Notes: generated by a model from the letters alone, not told the origin. Positions 42,926-54,416 are shown, counted from the first letter of the stretch. The stretch: 64,000 bases of DNA from Anagrus nilaparvatae (GCA_022575985.1 JAKSXM010000147.1:17084001-17148000); one strand, 5' to 3'. Translations and numbers: made by a program.

Positions 42926-44775
42926 TATTATTATTATTATTATTATTTTTTTTTGTCAAGGGAATCTTGTGAATCTTGCATCAGCCATGGAGTGTTTGCG
43001 GGCCTTAAAGACCCGCAAATTTCCATGAACGCCCAGTTGCACAAAGTGTATAACTGGGAGACCACCGGCGACCGCGGTCGCCGGGTACGGCCCAGACTCT
43101 TACTGGATAAACACACTATAAACCCCCCTGCACTTGTTTGCCCCAAACCGGAACTCCCTTTTCAGGTATAACTTCAGTTTGGGACGCGCAGCCTAGGCAA
43201 CTGGCCGCTGCCTTCCCCCAGCCTAGTGACAGGAGAGCTATCTACGATAGAAAGCCCTCCTCCTTTTTCTTCAACAAGGTGGCCCTTACGTACTCTGCTA
43301 CTTTGTTCCGATTTTCAGAACTCCGTAGCATTTCCAGGACCACCGTCTCTGGCCTCCAAATCGGGAAGGGTGGGCGCCCTTCCACGTACCGCACACGTCC
43401 GAAGAAAGTGTGCTCCACTGTATCCTTCTCGCCTGAGCAGTGCAAGCACTCCTCTGTTGCCACCTTATGCTAATGTTTTAACATTGCACGAAAGTACCCG
43501 TGTGCCGTTAAAAATTGGGTGAGGTAAAAATCCACCTCCCCATGTTGTCGTCCAGTCCATGCCTGCAGATCTGAAAACAGTTTGCGCGTCCATCGGGCAT
43601 TTTCCTCTTTGTCCTTTTTCCACCATTTCTGCCATTTTTCCATAGAATTGGAGCGGGCGCGAGTGGATGCCACTTCGAGGTCCTCTACACTATCGTAAAT
43701 GTATTTCCGCTCCAACGCTAGCAAGTTGATAAGTATGACCGATGCTACTACCTGGATCGCCTCGAGCGATACCGTATGTTACGCGCAGGCGATCCTCAGG
43801 GCCGCTTGCCGCTGCACAAACGATATTTTATGTCTGTGCTTGGCAAATTTGGTGATATCCACCCAGATCTCAGATCCGTAAAGCAGGACAGAGTTGACAA
43901 CGGACATCAACAATCTTCGCTTCCCGGGTCTGGGCCCTTCTATGTTGGCTATGAGCCTTAACGCGGCCTTCTCACTCGACCTCTGAAATTTTTCCCAGAA
44001 GTTCAGCTTGTTATCAAGCAGAACTCCCAGGTACTTAACCGATGTCTTGGCTTGGATCGTGTGAGGTTTTCCACCATCATCGACATTTACATCGATGTCC
44101 GTGGAAATTGTTGTTCGACGGGTCAGCAGTACGATCTCCGTTTTGGGAATCGCGAGCTGGAGCCCGTACTCGCCCATCCAGAGGTTGATCTGTCTCATGA
44201 CTAGATTCAACCTCTCCTGGGTTACCTGCATGTCCCTGCCGGTGATGGTCAGGACCGTACGGGTCCGGAGTACGTCCTTGCGGAGCTCCACTATTTCTGA
44301 AGTCCACCAGTAAACTGGCTTTCTCCTTTTCCAGGGCCTTTGACGAGGCATAGAGGCGTCACACGCCCCTCGCAATAGAGACGTTACTTTCTTGACTAAG
44401 ATTTCAGCCTCGCGGGGACCTGTAACCTCTCCATGCCAAGCGAGGACGGACGCCGACTCCATTTGAAGGTACTCTTCGAACTTGTCCTCCTCCATCTTTT
44501 GTACATTCCAACCCAAGGGATGCCTCTTGTACGGAGGCCGTTGGGAGGTTCCCTCAAGCACCCGGAAGGTGATGTAATGATGGTCGCTACCATTGTAAGC
44601 ATCCATCACCGTCCATTCGCCGATTCTCCCAGACGCACCTTCTGCTGCAAAGGTTATGTCTGGGATAGAGGCACCCCAACCTGCCCTCTCGTACGTGGGC
44701 CGGTTTCCTCTATTCTGGACCACTAGTTTGCATCTATACCAGCTGTCCCCTAGGATTGGTCGTCGGCATGCCCTA
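42926..44775 (-). mobile_element. R1-clade LINE, internally deleted copy
   Basis: Minus strand, with a (TAA)n/A-rich 3' tail at 42917-42957 and a second (TAA)n/A tract directly upstream of its 5' edge (44775-44838). It includes the end of the endonuclease, an in-frame junction into the RT thumb, and the C-terminal finger region, then a 3' untranslated region of about 280 bases. Confidence 0.88.
43242..44723 (-). pseudogene. R1-type ORF2: endonuclease tail joined to RT thumb and C-terminus
   Basis: The 314-codon open frame 44723-43779 starts in the C-terminal third of an APE-type endonuclease (GWGASIPDITFAAE, NGSDHHYITFRVLE with the catalytic SDHH). It runs through the linker WKRRKPVYWWTSEIVELRKD to RTVLTI. 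It then jumps straight to the RT thumb (QINLWMGEYGLQLAIPKTEI, VKYLGVLLDNKLNFWEKF). The RT fingers and palm, including the FADD box, are missing without loss of frame. After two small breaks come the connection region (HGEVDFYLTQFLTAHGYF, 43724-43470) and the CCHC finger (CLHCSGEKDTVEHTFF, 43463-43242). A full protein would nick DNA and reverse-transcribe in place; this one cannot. R1 elements sit in 28S rDNA, whereas this copy lies between microsatellites. Confidence 0.9.
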
Positions 44776-45150
44776 TTATTATTATTTTTTTTTTTTTTTT
44801 TTAATTATTATTATTATTATTATCATTATTATTATTATGATTCTTTATTTTGCAATCACAAAAATATTACACTCATTCAACATATGCCAATATAATATAT
44901 ACATAAATATTCAATAAATAGAGCAGATTAAATTATATTAAATTACAATATATACAAATATACACAAAATAAGATTAGAAAAAAAAAATAATAAATTAAA
45001 TTAATATGTTACAAACAAATTTATTTTAAAATGGGTGAAATTTCTCCAATTCTCAAAAATCTTTTTTCATGAATAATCTTTATTAATAATGTTAAACAGT
45101 AGAAAGCAAAAAATAAATTTACATAGCATTATACATTTTTATATAAAATT
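44776..45150. repeat. (TTA)n microsatellite and AT-rich LINE-tail-like DNA
   Basis: T-runs and (TTA)n at 44775-44838, then attctttattttgcaatcac, resembling the 3' end of the LINE at 46945. It may be the tail of another minus-strand LINE whose body is absent. Confidence 0.5.
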
Positions 45151-45479
45151 TTATTACCATTAAATTTTGTTTTACATTTATTTATAACCTTAAAAAAATA
45201 TTTTACAATAAGAAATTTATATGATGGATTTGAGAAGCTGATTGTTTCTCTTCCTTTATAAATACATGTCCATAGTTTTTTTCACTCTTTTCACGTCCTT
45301 CTTCTTTTAACTAAGTATATTTTACATCTGAAGATACTGATCTACTATGATCGTTACTCATGGCTGACAAAATTAATAATGAGCTCTAATTCAAAGAGCA
45401 GATGTATTCATACCTTATAAATCGGATTTGTCTATCCAGCTATTGTGAAACCAAGCCATTTCACAAAAAGTTTATTCCT

Positions 45480-46290
45480 TCTCTTTTTAAAAACTTTTTC
45501 TGAAAATCAGATTCGTTGAATCCACCAGAAATCAAATTTCTTTAATAATCTTTTAATTCATACGTGAACGGAATATTTGGTTTAATTTTTTCAGTCGCGA
45601 AAACTTCTGTTGTATAATTTGGGGTATACCCCTTTTTGAAAATATGTTTATATTTGCTTATTTGAACTTTATTTGATACTTAAATTTTGGCTTATCTCTA
45701 ACACAATATCCATTAAAATATCTTTGCAAAACTAATAATTCATTCTCGTGAATCACCTCTTTAGGTTTCATTCCAATAGTTCAATGTTTGGTATTAATAT
45801 ACTTGGAAATTAATTCAGGTACATTAACTACCCACTTATAATTTCTATGATAAATAAATTTTTTCCTCAATATAATTTTCGAAGTACGATTAAAACGCTC
45901 CACGATTGAAGCTTTTAAATGGCTATACGTAGAATGCAAATGAATTTTATATTTTTTCAATAATTTTTTACAAGTCTTATTGTAAAATTCGGTTAACTGG
46001 TCAACGTGAAATTTTGATGGCACGCACCCCTCTTTAAAAATTGATTTCAACGCCTTCGTGACTTCTTTATCTGTTTTTTGCTTTAATGGTATAGCCCAAG
46101 CATGTTTTGAAAAATTATCCATTACAGTGAGTAAATAGTTGTATCCTTTATTTACTCACGAATGTATTTCCATTACAACTAAATCTGTTTGCTAAGTTTA
46201 ATCAATTGCTCGTATATCAACTTTACGTCTTCTAAAGTTTTTTCTAACAGATTTATGTAATTCTTCAACTAAAGCTTCTTTAACTTGTTG
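45480..46290 (-). pseudogene. Polinton integrase (rve-type), broken
   Basis: Minus strand: ALVEELHK, NFRRRKVDIRAID, then NKGYNYLLTVMDNFSKHAWA (the VxDxFSK strand with the first core D region), HVDQLTEFYN where the family has a D-x-G-x-E-F block, and HSTYSHLKASIVERFNRTSK with the catalytic glutamate of VERFNRT. Further on, GMKPKEV and KWLGF...SWIDKSDL resemble the integrase C-terminal chromodomain-like tail of Polintons. The only long open part is 46122-45781 (113 codons); stops and frameshifts interrupt both sides. The enzyme inserts the linear element DNA. The 'KASIVERFNRTLK' spelling is characteristic of Polinton rather than gypsy integrases. Confidence 0.85.
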
Positions 46291-46965
46291 TATTATATTC
46301 AGTTTCAACTAATCTTGCACTTGTTTCTACTTTATTTATACTTTTATTAAATCCATCTACAGTTGCCTTTATTTTTTCATCAAAACTAGCTAAAGTTGTT
46401 TCAATTGATTCAAATTTAGTTTTTAAATCACTAAATATGGATTCAACTTCTCTTGATTCAATTAATGCAAGTGATTTAAGAGACAATTTTTTTGAAAGAA
46501 TATTTAAATTTACTGCGTCGTATCTGTCATTAGCGTCTGCAACTTAACTCAACAATTTGTTTTCTACGTTGCAGTCTCCTGTTTCAGCTAAATTGAATCC
46601 AATTCCAGGAGGTCTATGTACACTTTTTTTTAAATTTAAAACACGTCTAAATACATCGACGGACATAATTAAAATGAGGAAATTTTTTCATTTCCTCTCT
46701 AATATAATTTCTGCTTCTCGAAGTTCTTCTATGATTGAGAGAATTTCATTATCATGATTATTATTTCCAGCTTGCCTTTCTGCTACTAAGAGTCTCAAGC
46801 GATCAACTAACTCATTCGGATCATCTCAATGAGTATACTGCACTTGACTGTTGTTAGCTACCATATATTTAGATAATAACGGTATTCCATCTCCAGTTAC
46901 TTATATTGCCTTCACAACACAATTCAAATATTTTGAAGATTTATTGACTCTCATTGATTATTATA
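46280..46965 (-). pseudogene. Polinton-associated conserved protein remnant
   Basis: Minus strand: VTGDGIPLLSKYMVANNS, DPNELVDRLRLLVAERQAG, NEILSIIEELREAEII, then PPGIGFNLAETGDCNVENK and a coiled-coil-like tail 46486-46280 (KFESIETTLASFDEKI). The 'DPNELVDRLRLL ... IIEELRE' block accompanies integrase in insect and cnidarian Polintons in my memory of such elements. Its role in the virion or replication is unknown to me. Several stops (after QYTH, after LERK) make it a pseudogene. The 5' end is cut by the LINE at about 46965. Confidence 0.65.
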
Positions 46966-48318
46966 ATTATTATTATTCTTTTTATTTGCCTGGCAAAATA
47001 TGGTACACTCTTTTACATATAAGTAGTAAATTAATTAAAATATAATATATACAATATACAATAAATAAAAATAAAATATATAATTTATAATTTATAAAAC
47101 ATAAAGTATTTGGTAAATATATCAATAGCACAAAGCATTGAATTTAAATAATAAGTTCAATAAGTCAGAGTATTTTGTAAATAAAATAATATAAAATAGG
47201 ATGGTTTATGTTAAAAATCATCGTTCCTATATAAATACTGCCTTACACTTCTCTTAAACCTTGAATATGAATGAATATCACGTATGCAGGAAAGGGTGTT
47301 ATTCCAAAAGTGGGCATATTTAATTTGGAATGAGTCAAGACCCCAGTCAGTTATTATGTTAGAGGGGATCTTTAAATCCTTACGAGGACCGCGTTGAGGC
47401 TTGTCCGATTTGTAAGGCCCAAATAGTGACAAAAGGAATGGCGACTACTTCATACGGACTAGTCTATACATCACTAAGGATGCAAAATAGTCTGTGCGAG
47501 TGTCATAGCGCATCCAATTTAACCTTCTTCTGAAAGGCATGATGTACCGTATACCTACATTTGAAAGTCTCTGCAACTGCGCACGTAGACCATTGGAGGC
47601 ATCTGAATAAACAACGTTGCAAAAGTCTAGATGTAGAATCACAAGAGACTCGATTAGGCGCTTACGTAATAATTGTTAGGTACAGGGCTTGATGATTTTG
47701 AAACCGTAAATTATTCTATTTACCCTTTTGGTTATTTGATTAATATGAGGAGACCAAGAAAGCGTGCTATCCAGAATGACTCCCAAATTGTAAACTTGAT
47801 CAACAAAAGGAACAGTATCACCATCAGAGTTGACCGAGATCGTAGGGATATTTAAGTTCTTAAATAATTTTAAGGTATGAGAGGAGGTACTCCAATGTTT
47901 ATGCCGCGATAATTAGAAGTATTGTATTTGGACGTTACACATACCGAACGACCGTAATGATATGACCAAAGCCATATTAAAGATGACTTAGCGAATCCAA
48001 TGGCCTGTAATTTTCTTAGTAGTTTCGAAGGGGAAACAAGGCCTTCGAGAAGTCAAATGATAGTAACAGAGTAGCCAACCTCTTTTCCTTACCCATACGT
48101 ATATCGTCCGTGAGCTTAATTAAGGCTGTTTGGGTAGAATGATGTTTACGGAACCCTGTTTTATACATATCTAAAATTTTATATTTGGTCAAGAAGTTGG
48201 TTATCTGATCATGAGCAAGCTTCTCAAGGACCTTTGATAAAAAGCACAATAGTGCAATAGGACAAAAATCAGAGGGAGAGGATGGTATAGCCACTTTTTT
48301 AAGCGCTGTAATCTTGAT
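46945..48318 (-). mobile_element. CR1/Jockey-like LINE inserted in the Polinton
   Basis: Minus strand, 5'-truncated at the start of RT and ending in an AT-rich 3' tail with (TAA)n at 46960-46985. Same family as 31195/36818 and 59500. AATCAA near both edges (48324 and 46962, minus strand) may be a short target duplication. Confidence 0.82.
47211..48318 (-). pseudogene. LINE reverse transcriptase and C-terminal region, broken
   Basis: 48294-48016 (minus): IPSSPSDFCPIALLCFLSKV, LEKLAHDQI, KTGFRKHHSTQTALIKLTDD and LLSFDFSKA, the RT motifs 1-3/A of CR1/Jockey-type LINEs (F-D-F-S-K-A holds the first catalytic D). The middle, including the FADD box, is heavily degraded (47650-48010). Then LDFCNVVYSDASNGLRAQLQ and RRRLNWMRYDTRTDYFASLV (47642-47445) and the C-terminus FQIKYAHFWNNTLSCIRDIH (47432-47211). 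A dead copy. Confidence 0.85.
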
Positions 48319-49200
48319 TCTACTGGTCGATAAAATTTTCGATAAGCATTTGTAGCTTTTATAATAATTTTTCCATAAGTTTTTAAATTTTCAGGTGTCA
48401 CTAAATAACCATTTGGATAATTTTTAAAAATTAATTCCAACAATCCTATCTAATATGGACAAGATGAATCTCCAAAAAAAAATTTATCCTCAAGTTCAAT
48501 TTTATATTACCAATTTGAAATGATTTATTTGCCATTTTGCGCACACCAAATTTATTATCGAGATCCCTTTTCGAAGATTTATTTTTAAACTTATCTAAAT
48601 AATCGTTAATCACTGGATTATTAAATTGTTTTGTTTTATTTAATTTTTTCTTTATCGAATTATTAATGTTTTATTGGGTGATGGTGTGAAATCATCAGAA
48701 TCTGATTCATCTGACATGAAGTCCTCTGCACTTTCCATAAAATTTTGTTTCTCTAACATTTCATTCTCCTCTAGGAATTCTTTATTTTCCAACAGTTCTT
48801 CATTATCTATGAATTTTTTATTATCCTTCAATTCTTTATTACTTTCATCATTACTAAAAGCGGATTGAAATCTCGTATTCCATGTAAACTTTTCATGTTT
48901 CTTTATCTTAAAAGGGGTGCTGCTGGAAAATTGTAAAATGCTTTTTTTAACAACACTTGGATTTTCAAAGTTTTCATTAAATGTTTCTATTTTTTTCAAT
49001 GGTTTAGTTATCGGCTTAAGACTTTCACTTATCATTTGCTCAGTATTTTCTGTTTTCAATTTTAGATTCACATGCTTCCGCTTTATAGATTCTAGCCTTT
49101 ATAATTCGTTCAAGCAATTCTTTTTTTATAGGAGTACTCCCTTAAAATCCATCTTCACTCTTTGAAAGATTGTGTTGTACTAAATGGTATGTAAGTCATT
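48318..49200 (-). pseudogene. Polinton-associated protein with charged middle and conserved C-terminus
   Basis: The frame 49071-48652 (139 codons, minus) is rich in K, E and N with a heptad-like stretch (ELKDNKKFIDNEELLENKEF) and ends in an acidic DESDSDD patch. After a frameshift: FGVRKMANKSFQIGNIKL, then LELIFKNYPNGYLVTPENLK and GKIIIKATNAYRKFYRP. The 'LELIFKK.P...T..DL..YK.I...TNA.R+.Y' pattern is one I associate with a protein found across animal Polintons; its function is unknown to me. It is cut at 48318 by the LINE. Confidence 0.62.
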
Positions 49201-49460
49201 ACTATTATTTATAAGCATATTTTTTAGATCTTTATTATTAGTAAAAAATCTTTTCTTAAATTCACTAAATGTTATTTCTGATTTTGCATAATTTTCAGAA
49301 GCTAATCTGAAAATCATTATTGCTTTAAAATCAATATCTGCTTAAGTATGATTTGTATTAGATGACATATAAATATCTATTATCAAAATTTTGATTACGC
49401 CTGGATTATGTTATGAGTTTACTATTTTAAATATATCTGCTGATTTCATTTTCATCTTTA
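49201..49460 (-). other. Degraded coding-like sequence
   Basis: Minus strand gives DFKAIMIFRLASENYAKSEI and TFSEFKKRFFTNNKDLKNML-like stretches between stops. Probably a further Polinton gene; not identified. Confidence 0.35.
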
Positions 49461-49479
49461 CTCTTTGAGAGCTCATAAT

Positions 49480-50040
49480 AAACTAAATTATTTTTCTTCA
49501 TACTAGTCAATTATAAAAAATTCATGAAAGCCGTTTCTGTAACGTCCATTATTTATATCACTTTCTTTATCCATTACAATAAATCCAAATTTATCTTTTT
49601 AGTACTTGTCACATAATTCCTTATATTTATTGAATTTCATATCAGTATTTACATGATTTTTATAAATATGTTTTGTATTAAAATCATCTTGTTTAAAAAT
49701 AATTAGAAAATTCACATTATCTCTAACATATTGTATCGGAACTGCAGAATAAGATTGCCAGAAGTAAAAACTATCAACATATTTATGTCTTTCTCTTGAA
49801 TAAAATTCATTACAACTCTTCTAGCTCTCCAATTGTATACCATCAAAAATTATTAAATTGAATGGAAACACTTTTTCAGGTGGTAAGACTTGATCTTGCT
49901 AAGTGAATTCAAAGTATCGCATTCCTACTTAGGGCGTAAGAACACCAGGAACCCCCTTAATTACCATTTTTAAATAAATAAATTTTGGTTGATCTGCTGA
50001 TTTTGAGTAAACATAAATGACATAAAATATAAAATAAAAC
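49480..50040 (-). pseudogene. Polinton FtsK/HerA-type packaging ATPase, broken
   Basis: Minus strand: VYVYSKSADQPKFIYLK, then EKVFPFNLIIFDGIQLES (a Walker B-like hydrophobic strand, IIFD), RERHKYVDSFYFWQSYSAVP, IQYVRDNVNFLIIFKQDDFN, THTIYKNHVNTDM-like sequence and DKFGFIVMDKESDINNGRYR. This is the C-terminal two thirds of the Polinton DNA-packaging ATPase; the Walker A part is missing. The enzyme is believed to pump DNA into virions of Polinton-type elements. Several stops are present. Together with integrase it identifies the element firmly. Confidence 0.82.
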
Positions 50041-50089
50041 ATAAAATAAACATAAAATAAATCCTTTAAGAAAAAATTCTTAAAGACTA

Positions 50090-50585
50090 TGTTTAGTATC
50101 TATATATTTAATTCTCGCGGTTTCTCGAGTCGTGAGATCGACGGCATCAAGCGAGGCATTATTTATTCATCAACTTGATTTATTAAGTTTATCTCACACG
50201 CGCCGAAAACTGGCGTCTTTTTACCGCCCCTTCGCTTGCCGCGGTCAGTCTCACGACACGATCAAAACATGACGAGTATCTTTTTCTTAATCGTTCAATA
50301 TAATATTTTGACAAAAGCACATTTTTTAAGTGTATATAAATGTTGTAATTTTAATGTTAATAACATGTGTAATGAAGTGCAATTATTCGATGATTTAGTG
50401 AATATTTATACGAATTGTGTTAAACTCGTGTTATTTATTTTTATATATTACATTTTGTGAGAGAGGTGACGTGATCAAACAGTTATTCAAGTTATTCAGT
50501 TAAATAAACGTTATTATTTTATTAGTTAAATCAAAAGTTTCATTATTTTATTTTGCCCAATTTCTTGAACAATATCATTCACAAC
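50090..50585 (+). repeat. BEL left LTR (right edge approximate)
   Basis: Starts TG; includes GC-rich ctcgcggtttctcgagtcgtg at 50114. The LTR is followed by ccttcgagtagccggatcg (50614), typical of the start of the BEL internal region. The 74-codon frame 50236-50460 lies in the LTR and is not a gene. The end near ttcttgaaca (50571) is inferred. Confidence 0.65.
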
Positions 50586-51215
50586 CAGAACCGCAATATT
50601 TTCCATGTTCCTTCGAGTAGCCGGATCGTTCAAGAGGCAAAATAATTAGCAAAAATCAAGAACAAAAATTGGAATAAAAAATCAAGATAAAAAATTGGAG
50701 CAAAAAATCAAAATAAAAATTGGAGCAAAAATCAAGATATGGAAATTAAGGTCAACGCATAGGTTCAATGCTTTATGATAATGACGTCATCATCAAAAAT
50801 CTGAAGTAACTATATTCCATTCTTTTTTTTGCTAACCGTTATCTCTCTCTTTCTGACCAATGCAATCAAGAGGTCAAGACTCTATAAATTTTATTATTTA
50901 AAACACGTGCTCTTCTTGGAACACGATACAGTGCGGCCTCACATTCAGAATGAAGTCAAAATTTTTTTTTTATTATACAGTACAGTCTCGTCATATTGAG
51001 CTTTCATTTGTTTCATAATTTTCAACTTTTCATCATACAAAAGTGCACGCACATAATATATTCTCGTCACACGTCGATTTTAGCATTTTAATCAAGAAGC
51101 TACAGTCAAGACAAAAAAAAATTTTTTTATTTTTATTTACAATATAATTAAGTTCAACTTGTCTATTTATCTTATTAATGTTGTAAATTTATTTCGTGTC
51201 GTAGACAATTCAATC
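50586..51215 (+). other. BEL leader region
   Basis: Contains four to five ~22-base repeats around aaaattggagcaaaaatcaa (50655-50740) and AT-rich leader before the gag ATG at 51216. Confidence 0.5.
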
Positions 51216-51840
51216 ATGGATAGGTTCGAGGACTTAATTCAACGAGCTAACAGAGAGCTTAGAATCTCTTCGGGCATTAGAGGCTCCAGTAGAACATTGG
51301 GATTACCTGCTAGTTCCATTCGTCTTGGACAAACTGGATGCAGTCACAAGAAGAGATTGGGAGAAACTAAATAGCTCATCAAAACAGCCTGTCAAGTTTG
51401 CTGAATTGAAGACCTTTCTTCAAGATTGACTTCAGACTCTAAGCGCCATGGAGGAATACGCATCACAGGCTTCTTCTTACAATAATAACCAAGGTCGTAA
51501 GCCAAATAATAATTTCAATGCTAGTCAATCGAATAATTCTAAAACTGTCCATACTGTCAATAACTCTAATGTTAAAACTAATCCTAATATTAAGTCGTCA
51601 AAGTCAAAGTCTTATAAATGTTTTTTATGTAAAAAGGAGCATATTTTAGCATTTTGCGATGATTTTAGGGGCAAGTCAGCTCAGGAGCGTAATAATTACG
51701 TCGAGGTCAAAAAGTTATGTTATAACTGTCTGGGAAAACACATTGTCTCTGAATGTCACAGTCAGAAGACTTGCAATACCTGTCGTGCCAAACACAACAC
51801 GCTGATACACGAAGCAGTCTCGTCAATAGCTGCAGGGTAA
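51216..51840 (+). pseudogene. BEL gag remnant with zinc knuckles
   Basis: ATG at 51216 begins MDRFEDLIQRANRELRISSG, then a large deletion and frameshift lead to APVEHWDYLLVPFVLDKLDA and FAELKTFLQD, a conserved BEL gag segment, followed by a stop. The open frame 51448-51840 carries an N-rich linker and three cysteine motifs: CFLCKKEHILAFC, CYNCLGKHIVSEC and CNTCRAKHNTLIH, the knuckles that bind element RNA. Gag would form the particle; here its capsid core is mostly missing. Confidence 0.85.
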
Positions 51841-51867
51841 CAGTAAACCAGCAACTCACAAGCTTCA

Positions 51868-52364
51868 ATGTCAGGTAGTCAAGGCTCAGCTTCCGTCATA
51901 CCTCTCGCCTCTCACTCAGCTACAATGATAGCCACAGTTAAAAGCAATGCAGTCGTTTTAATGGGCACTGCCATCGTCGAGGTCATTTCGCACAATAGAA
52001 AAACTTGTCAGGTCAGAGCTCTCATCGATCCTTGCGCTGAGGCATCTTTCATCACCGAATCGCTCACTCAACGACTGAGGCTTCAAAGGTCAACGGGTAA
52101 CTTCAGCGTTACTGCAGTTGCAGACATGTCCACACGCGTCAGAGGAACTGCGGAATTCACTATAAGTCATGTATGAATAACAATTATTTTTATAATACTG
52201 AAGCTCTCGTATTGAGTAACGTTTCTTCTTACGTTCCTAAATGTTCTAGTTTCGACCCGGCTTGGACACATCTGTCCGACATTGACTTGGCCGATCCTCG
52301 TTTTTTTGCTGACAGCGAGATCGAGTTGATCCTTGGTAATTTTATTTATACTCTAATCATATAG
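51868..52364 (+). pseudogene. BEL protease-region remnant, active site altered
   Basis: 51868-52176: VRALIDPCAEASFITESLTQ stands where BEL proteases have ALIDSGSEASFI, so the catalytic DSG is DPC. After a stop, 52173-52364 continues with EALVLSNVSSYVPKCSSF and WTHLSDIDLADPRF...EIELILG, the conserved tail of this domain. A protease with this substitution cannot cut the polyprotein. Confidence 0.85.
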
Positions 52365-53140
52365 GAGGGTCTAAGAAAAGGTAATCCTGGCGAGCCATTG
52401 GCTCAACAAACCACCTTAGGTTGGATTCCTAGCTGTTCTTCTTCTCACGTTTCCAACACCAACAATTCATTGTCTCTCAACATTTGTCCACAATTCAGAA
52501 TGTACATAGAGAGCTGCGTCAGCAGTTGCAAAAGTTTTGAGAAGTCGAATCAGCTCCAGCTCCCGACATGTTTGAACTCATGTTCGACGAAGACGCAGCC
52601 TGCGAACGTCACTTTTTAAATACCTTTTCTGGAGATGATTCTGGTCGTTTCATTGTCAGACTCCCATTTAGAGAAAATTGTCATGATTTTGGAAATTCTC
52701 TCGATGTCGCAAAAAATTATCTTGTTAGACTAGAAAATAGATTTTATAAAAACGCCTTTTTAAAGCAAGAATACGTCAACTTTCTTTTCGAGTACAGTGA
52801 TTTAAATCATGTCTTTCGTCAATAGTCTTAACGATATCAATTTCGATTATGACCCGTCAGAAATGTATTTTATACTGCATCATGGTATTTTCCAGCACGG
52901 TAAAAAGTTACGCGTCGACTTTCACGCTTTTTCTCGTGCTAAGAAATCAGTGTCTCTCAACGACGCATTTTTAACTGGTCCAGCACTGCATACCGATATT
53001 ACATCAGTGTTTTTACGTTGGCGTCTATATAGGTACGTTTACGGTACAGACATAGCTAAAATATACAGGCAAATCCTAATACATCCCGATGATAGGAAAT
53101 ATCAGCGCATCTTATGGCGCAATTCTCATGATGATTAGGT
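52365..53140 (+). pseudogene. BEL linker and RT N-terminal remnant
   Basis: LRKGNPGEPLAQQTTLGWI, then CERHFLNTFSGDDSGRFIVR and LPFREN match the segment before the BEL RT. 52809-53138 gives the fingers: YFILHHGIFQHGKKLRVDFH, VSLNDAFLTGPALHTDI and IYRQILIHPDDRKYQRILWR. Frame shifts occur between each part; a stop ends the stretch at 53138. Confidence 0.85.
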
Positions 53141-54416
53141 CTCCATTTTTAATTTAAACACAGTCACGTATGGAGTAGGTCCTTCTGCTTTTCAAGCTCT
53201 AAGATGTCTAAAGCAATTAGCTCACGAGGCTCCTCAATCTGCAGCTCGTAGAGTTCTAGAGGATAATATGTACGTGGACGACTGTCTTTTCGGTCACGAC
53301 ACGGTAGCTGAAGCGGTTAATCTCTCTCACGAAGTAAGCGACCTCCTCATGGCGGGCGGATTTCCACTGCGAAAATGGGTTGCAAATAGTCAAGAATTAT
53401 TGAAAAATATCCCTGATGATTGGTTAGCTGAATCCTCAAAAACTGACCATTGTCTTAGTCACGATTGCCAACTTTTAGGTCTCAATTGGAATCACAATTC
53501 AGATGAATCATCTTTTAACGGCGAATTTCAATCTTCTTCTAATCATCTTACTAAACGTCAAATATTATCTATCATAGCCAAATTGTACGACCCGTCAGGT
53601 CTCGTTTCTCTACTGATAATAAGATGCAAAATATTCATGCAGCTTATGTGGAAAGAAAAATCTGATTGGGACGAATCCTTGAGTGATTCTCATTTTTCTT
53701 TGTGGGTGGAGATATATAATGATGTAAAGTCAATGGTAAATTTCAAAATTCCACGATGGATAGGTTTTCTAGCCAATCGCACAGTCAAAATACACGGTTT
53801 CGGGGACGCCTCCGAACAAGCCATGTGCGCTGCTATTTATTTCAGAATCACAGAATACGAATTTTGCTCCGTCAACCTTGTCTTCACAAAAACCAAGGTA
53901 GCTCCAATAAAAACTGTTTCCATTCCTCGCTTGGAGCTCTGCGCCTCTTTGCTATTGTGTAATCTCGTTAAAAAAGTCACCGATTTGCATAAGTTTTCTT
54001 CGGTAAGTGTTCATCTTTGGACAGATGCTAAGAATAATTTAGCTTGGATAAAGTCTTAGCCATATTTATGGACACCATTTGTCTCTCATCAAATAGCCTC
54101 TATCAATAACATCGTCCCAAATGCCAACTAGCACTATGTAGAAGGGAAACAAAATCTAGCTGATTTGGGCACTCGAGGAATCTCATTTGATATATTTTCG
54201 CAATCCGCTTTATGGTGGAATGGTACAGAATTCTTATCTGAAAATAGTTTGCCATGGCCTGCAGAAGAAGTCGAGAGTTTTGAGGTCATTGAACTTTCAG
54301 AAAAGAAGAAAATTTGTCACGTAGCGTCACAAAATAGCAAGCTTAAACGCGAAATTTACGATTTAGTATTTCGTTATTCATCTTTATTTAAATTGTTAAG
54401 AGTCACGGCTTGGTGA
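53141..54416 (+). pseudogene. BEL reverse transcriptase palm and RNase H remnant
   Basis: FQALRCLKQLAHEAPQSAAR leads into the 263-codon open frame 53268-54059 with the catalytic YVDDCLFG box, FPLRKWVANSQELL, LTKRQILSIIAKLYDPSGLV, KIHGFGDASEQAMCAAIY (RNase H start with catalytic D) and PRLELCASLL (catalytic E). VHLWTDAKNNLAWIKS ends at a stop; the rest (YVEGKQNLADLGTRG, 54165-54416) is in other frames. The YVDD and RNase H residues are kept, but the frame is broken on both sides. Confidence 0.9.

Larger units (their letters stand above)
45151..46965 (-). mobile_element. Polinton/Maverick remnant, integrase side
   Basis: Minus-strand remnants of integrase and a neighbouring Polinton-type protein. 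Together with 48318-50040 it forms one Polinton split by a LINE. Terminal repeats were not found. Confidence 0.78.
48318..50040 (-). mobile_element. Polinton/Maverick remnant, ATPase side
   Basis: Minus-strand continuation of the Polinton upstream of the LINE insertion: a conserved C-terminal domain, a charged middle region and the packaging ATPase. It ends where the BEL element starts (50090), after a short (ATAAA)n tract. Confidence 0.75.

Noticed and set aside
43138..44895. Forward-strand frames of 60-111 codons across the R1 element
   Set aside because: Shadows of the minus-strand ORF2 in its GC-richer coding region.
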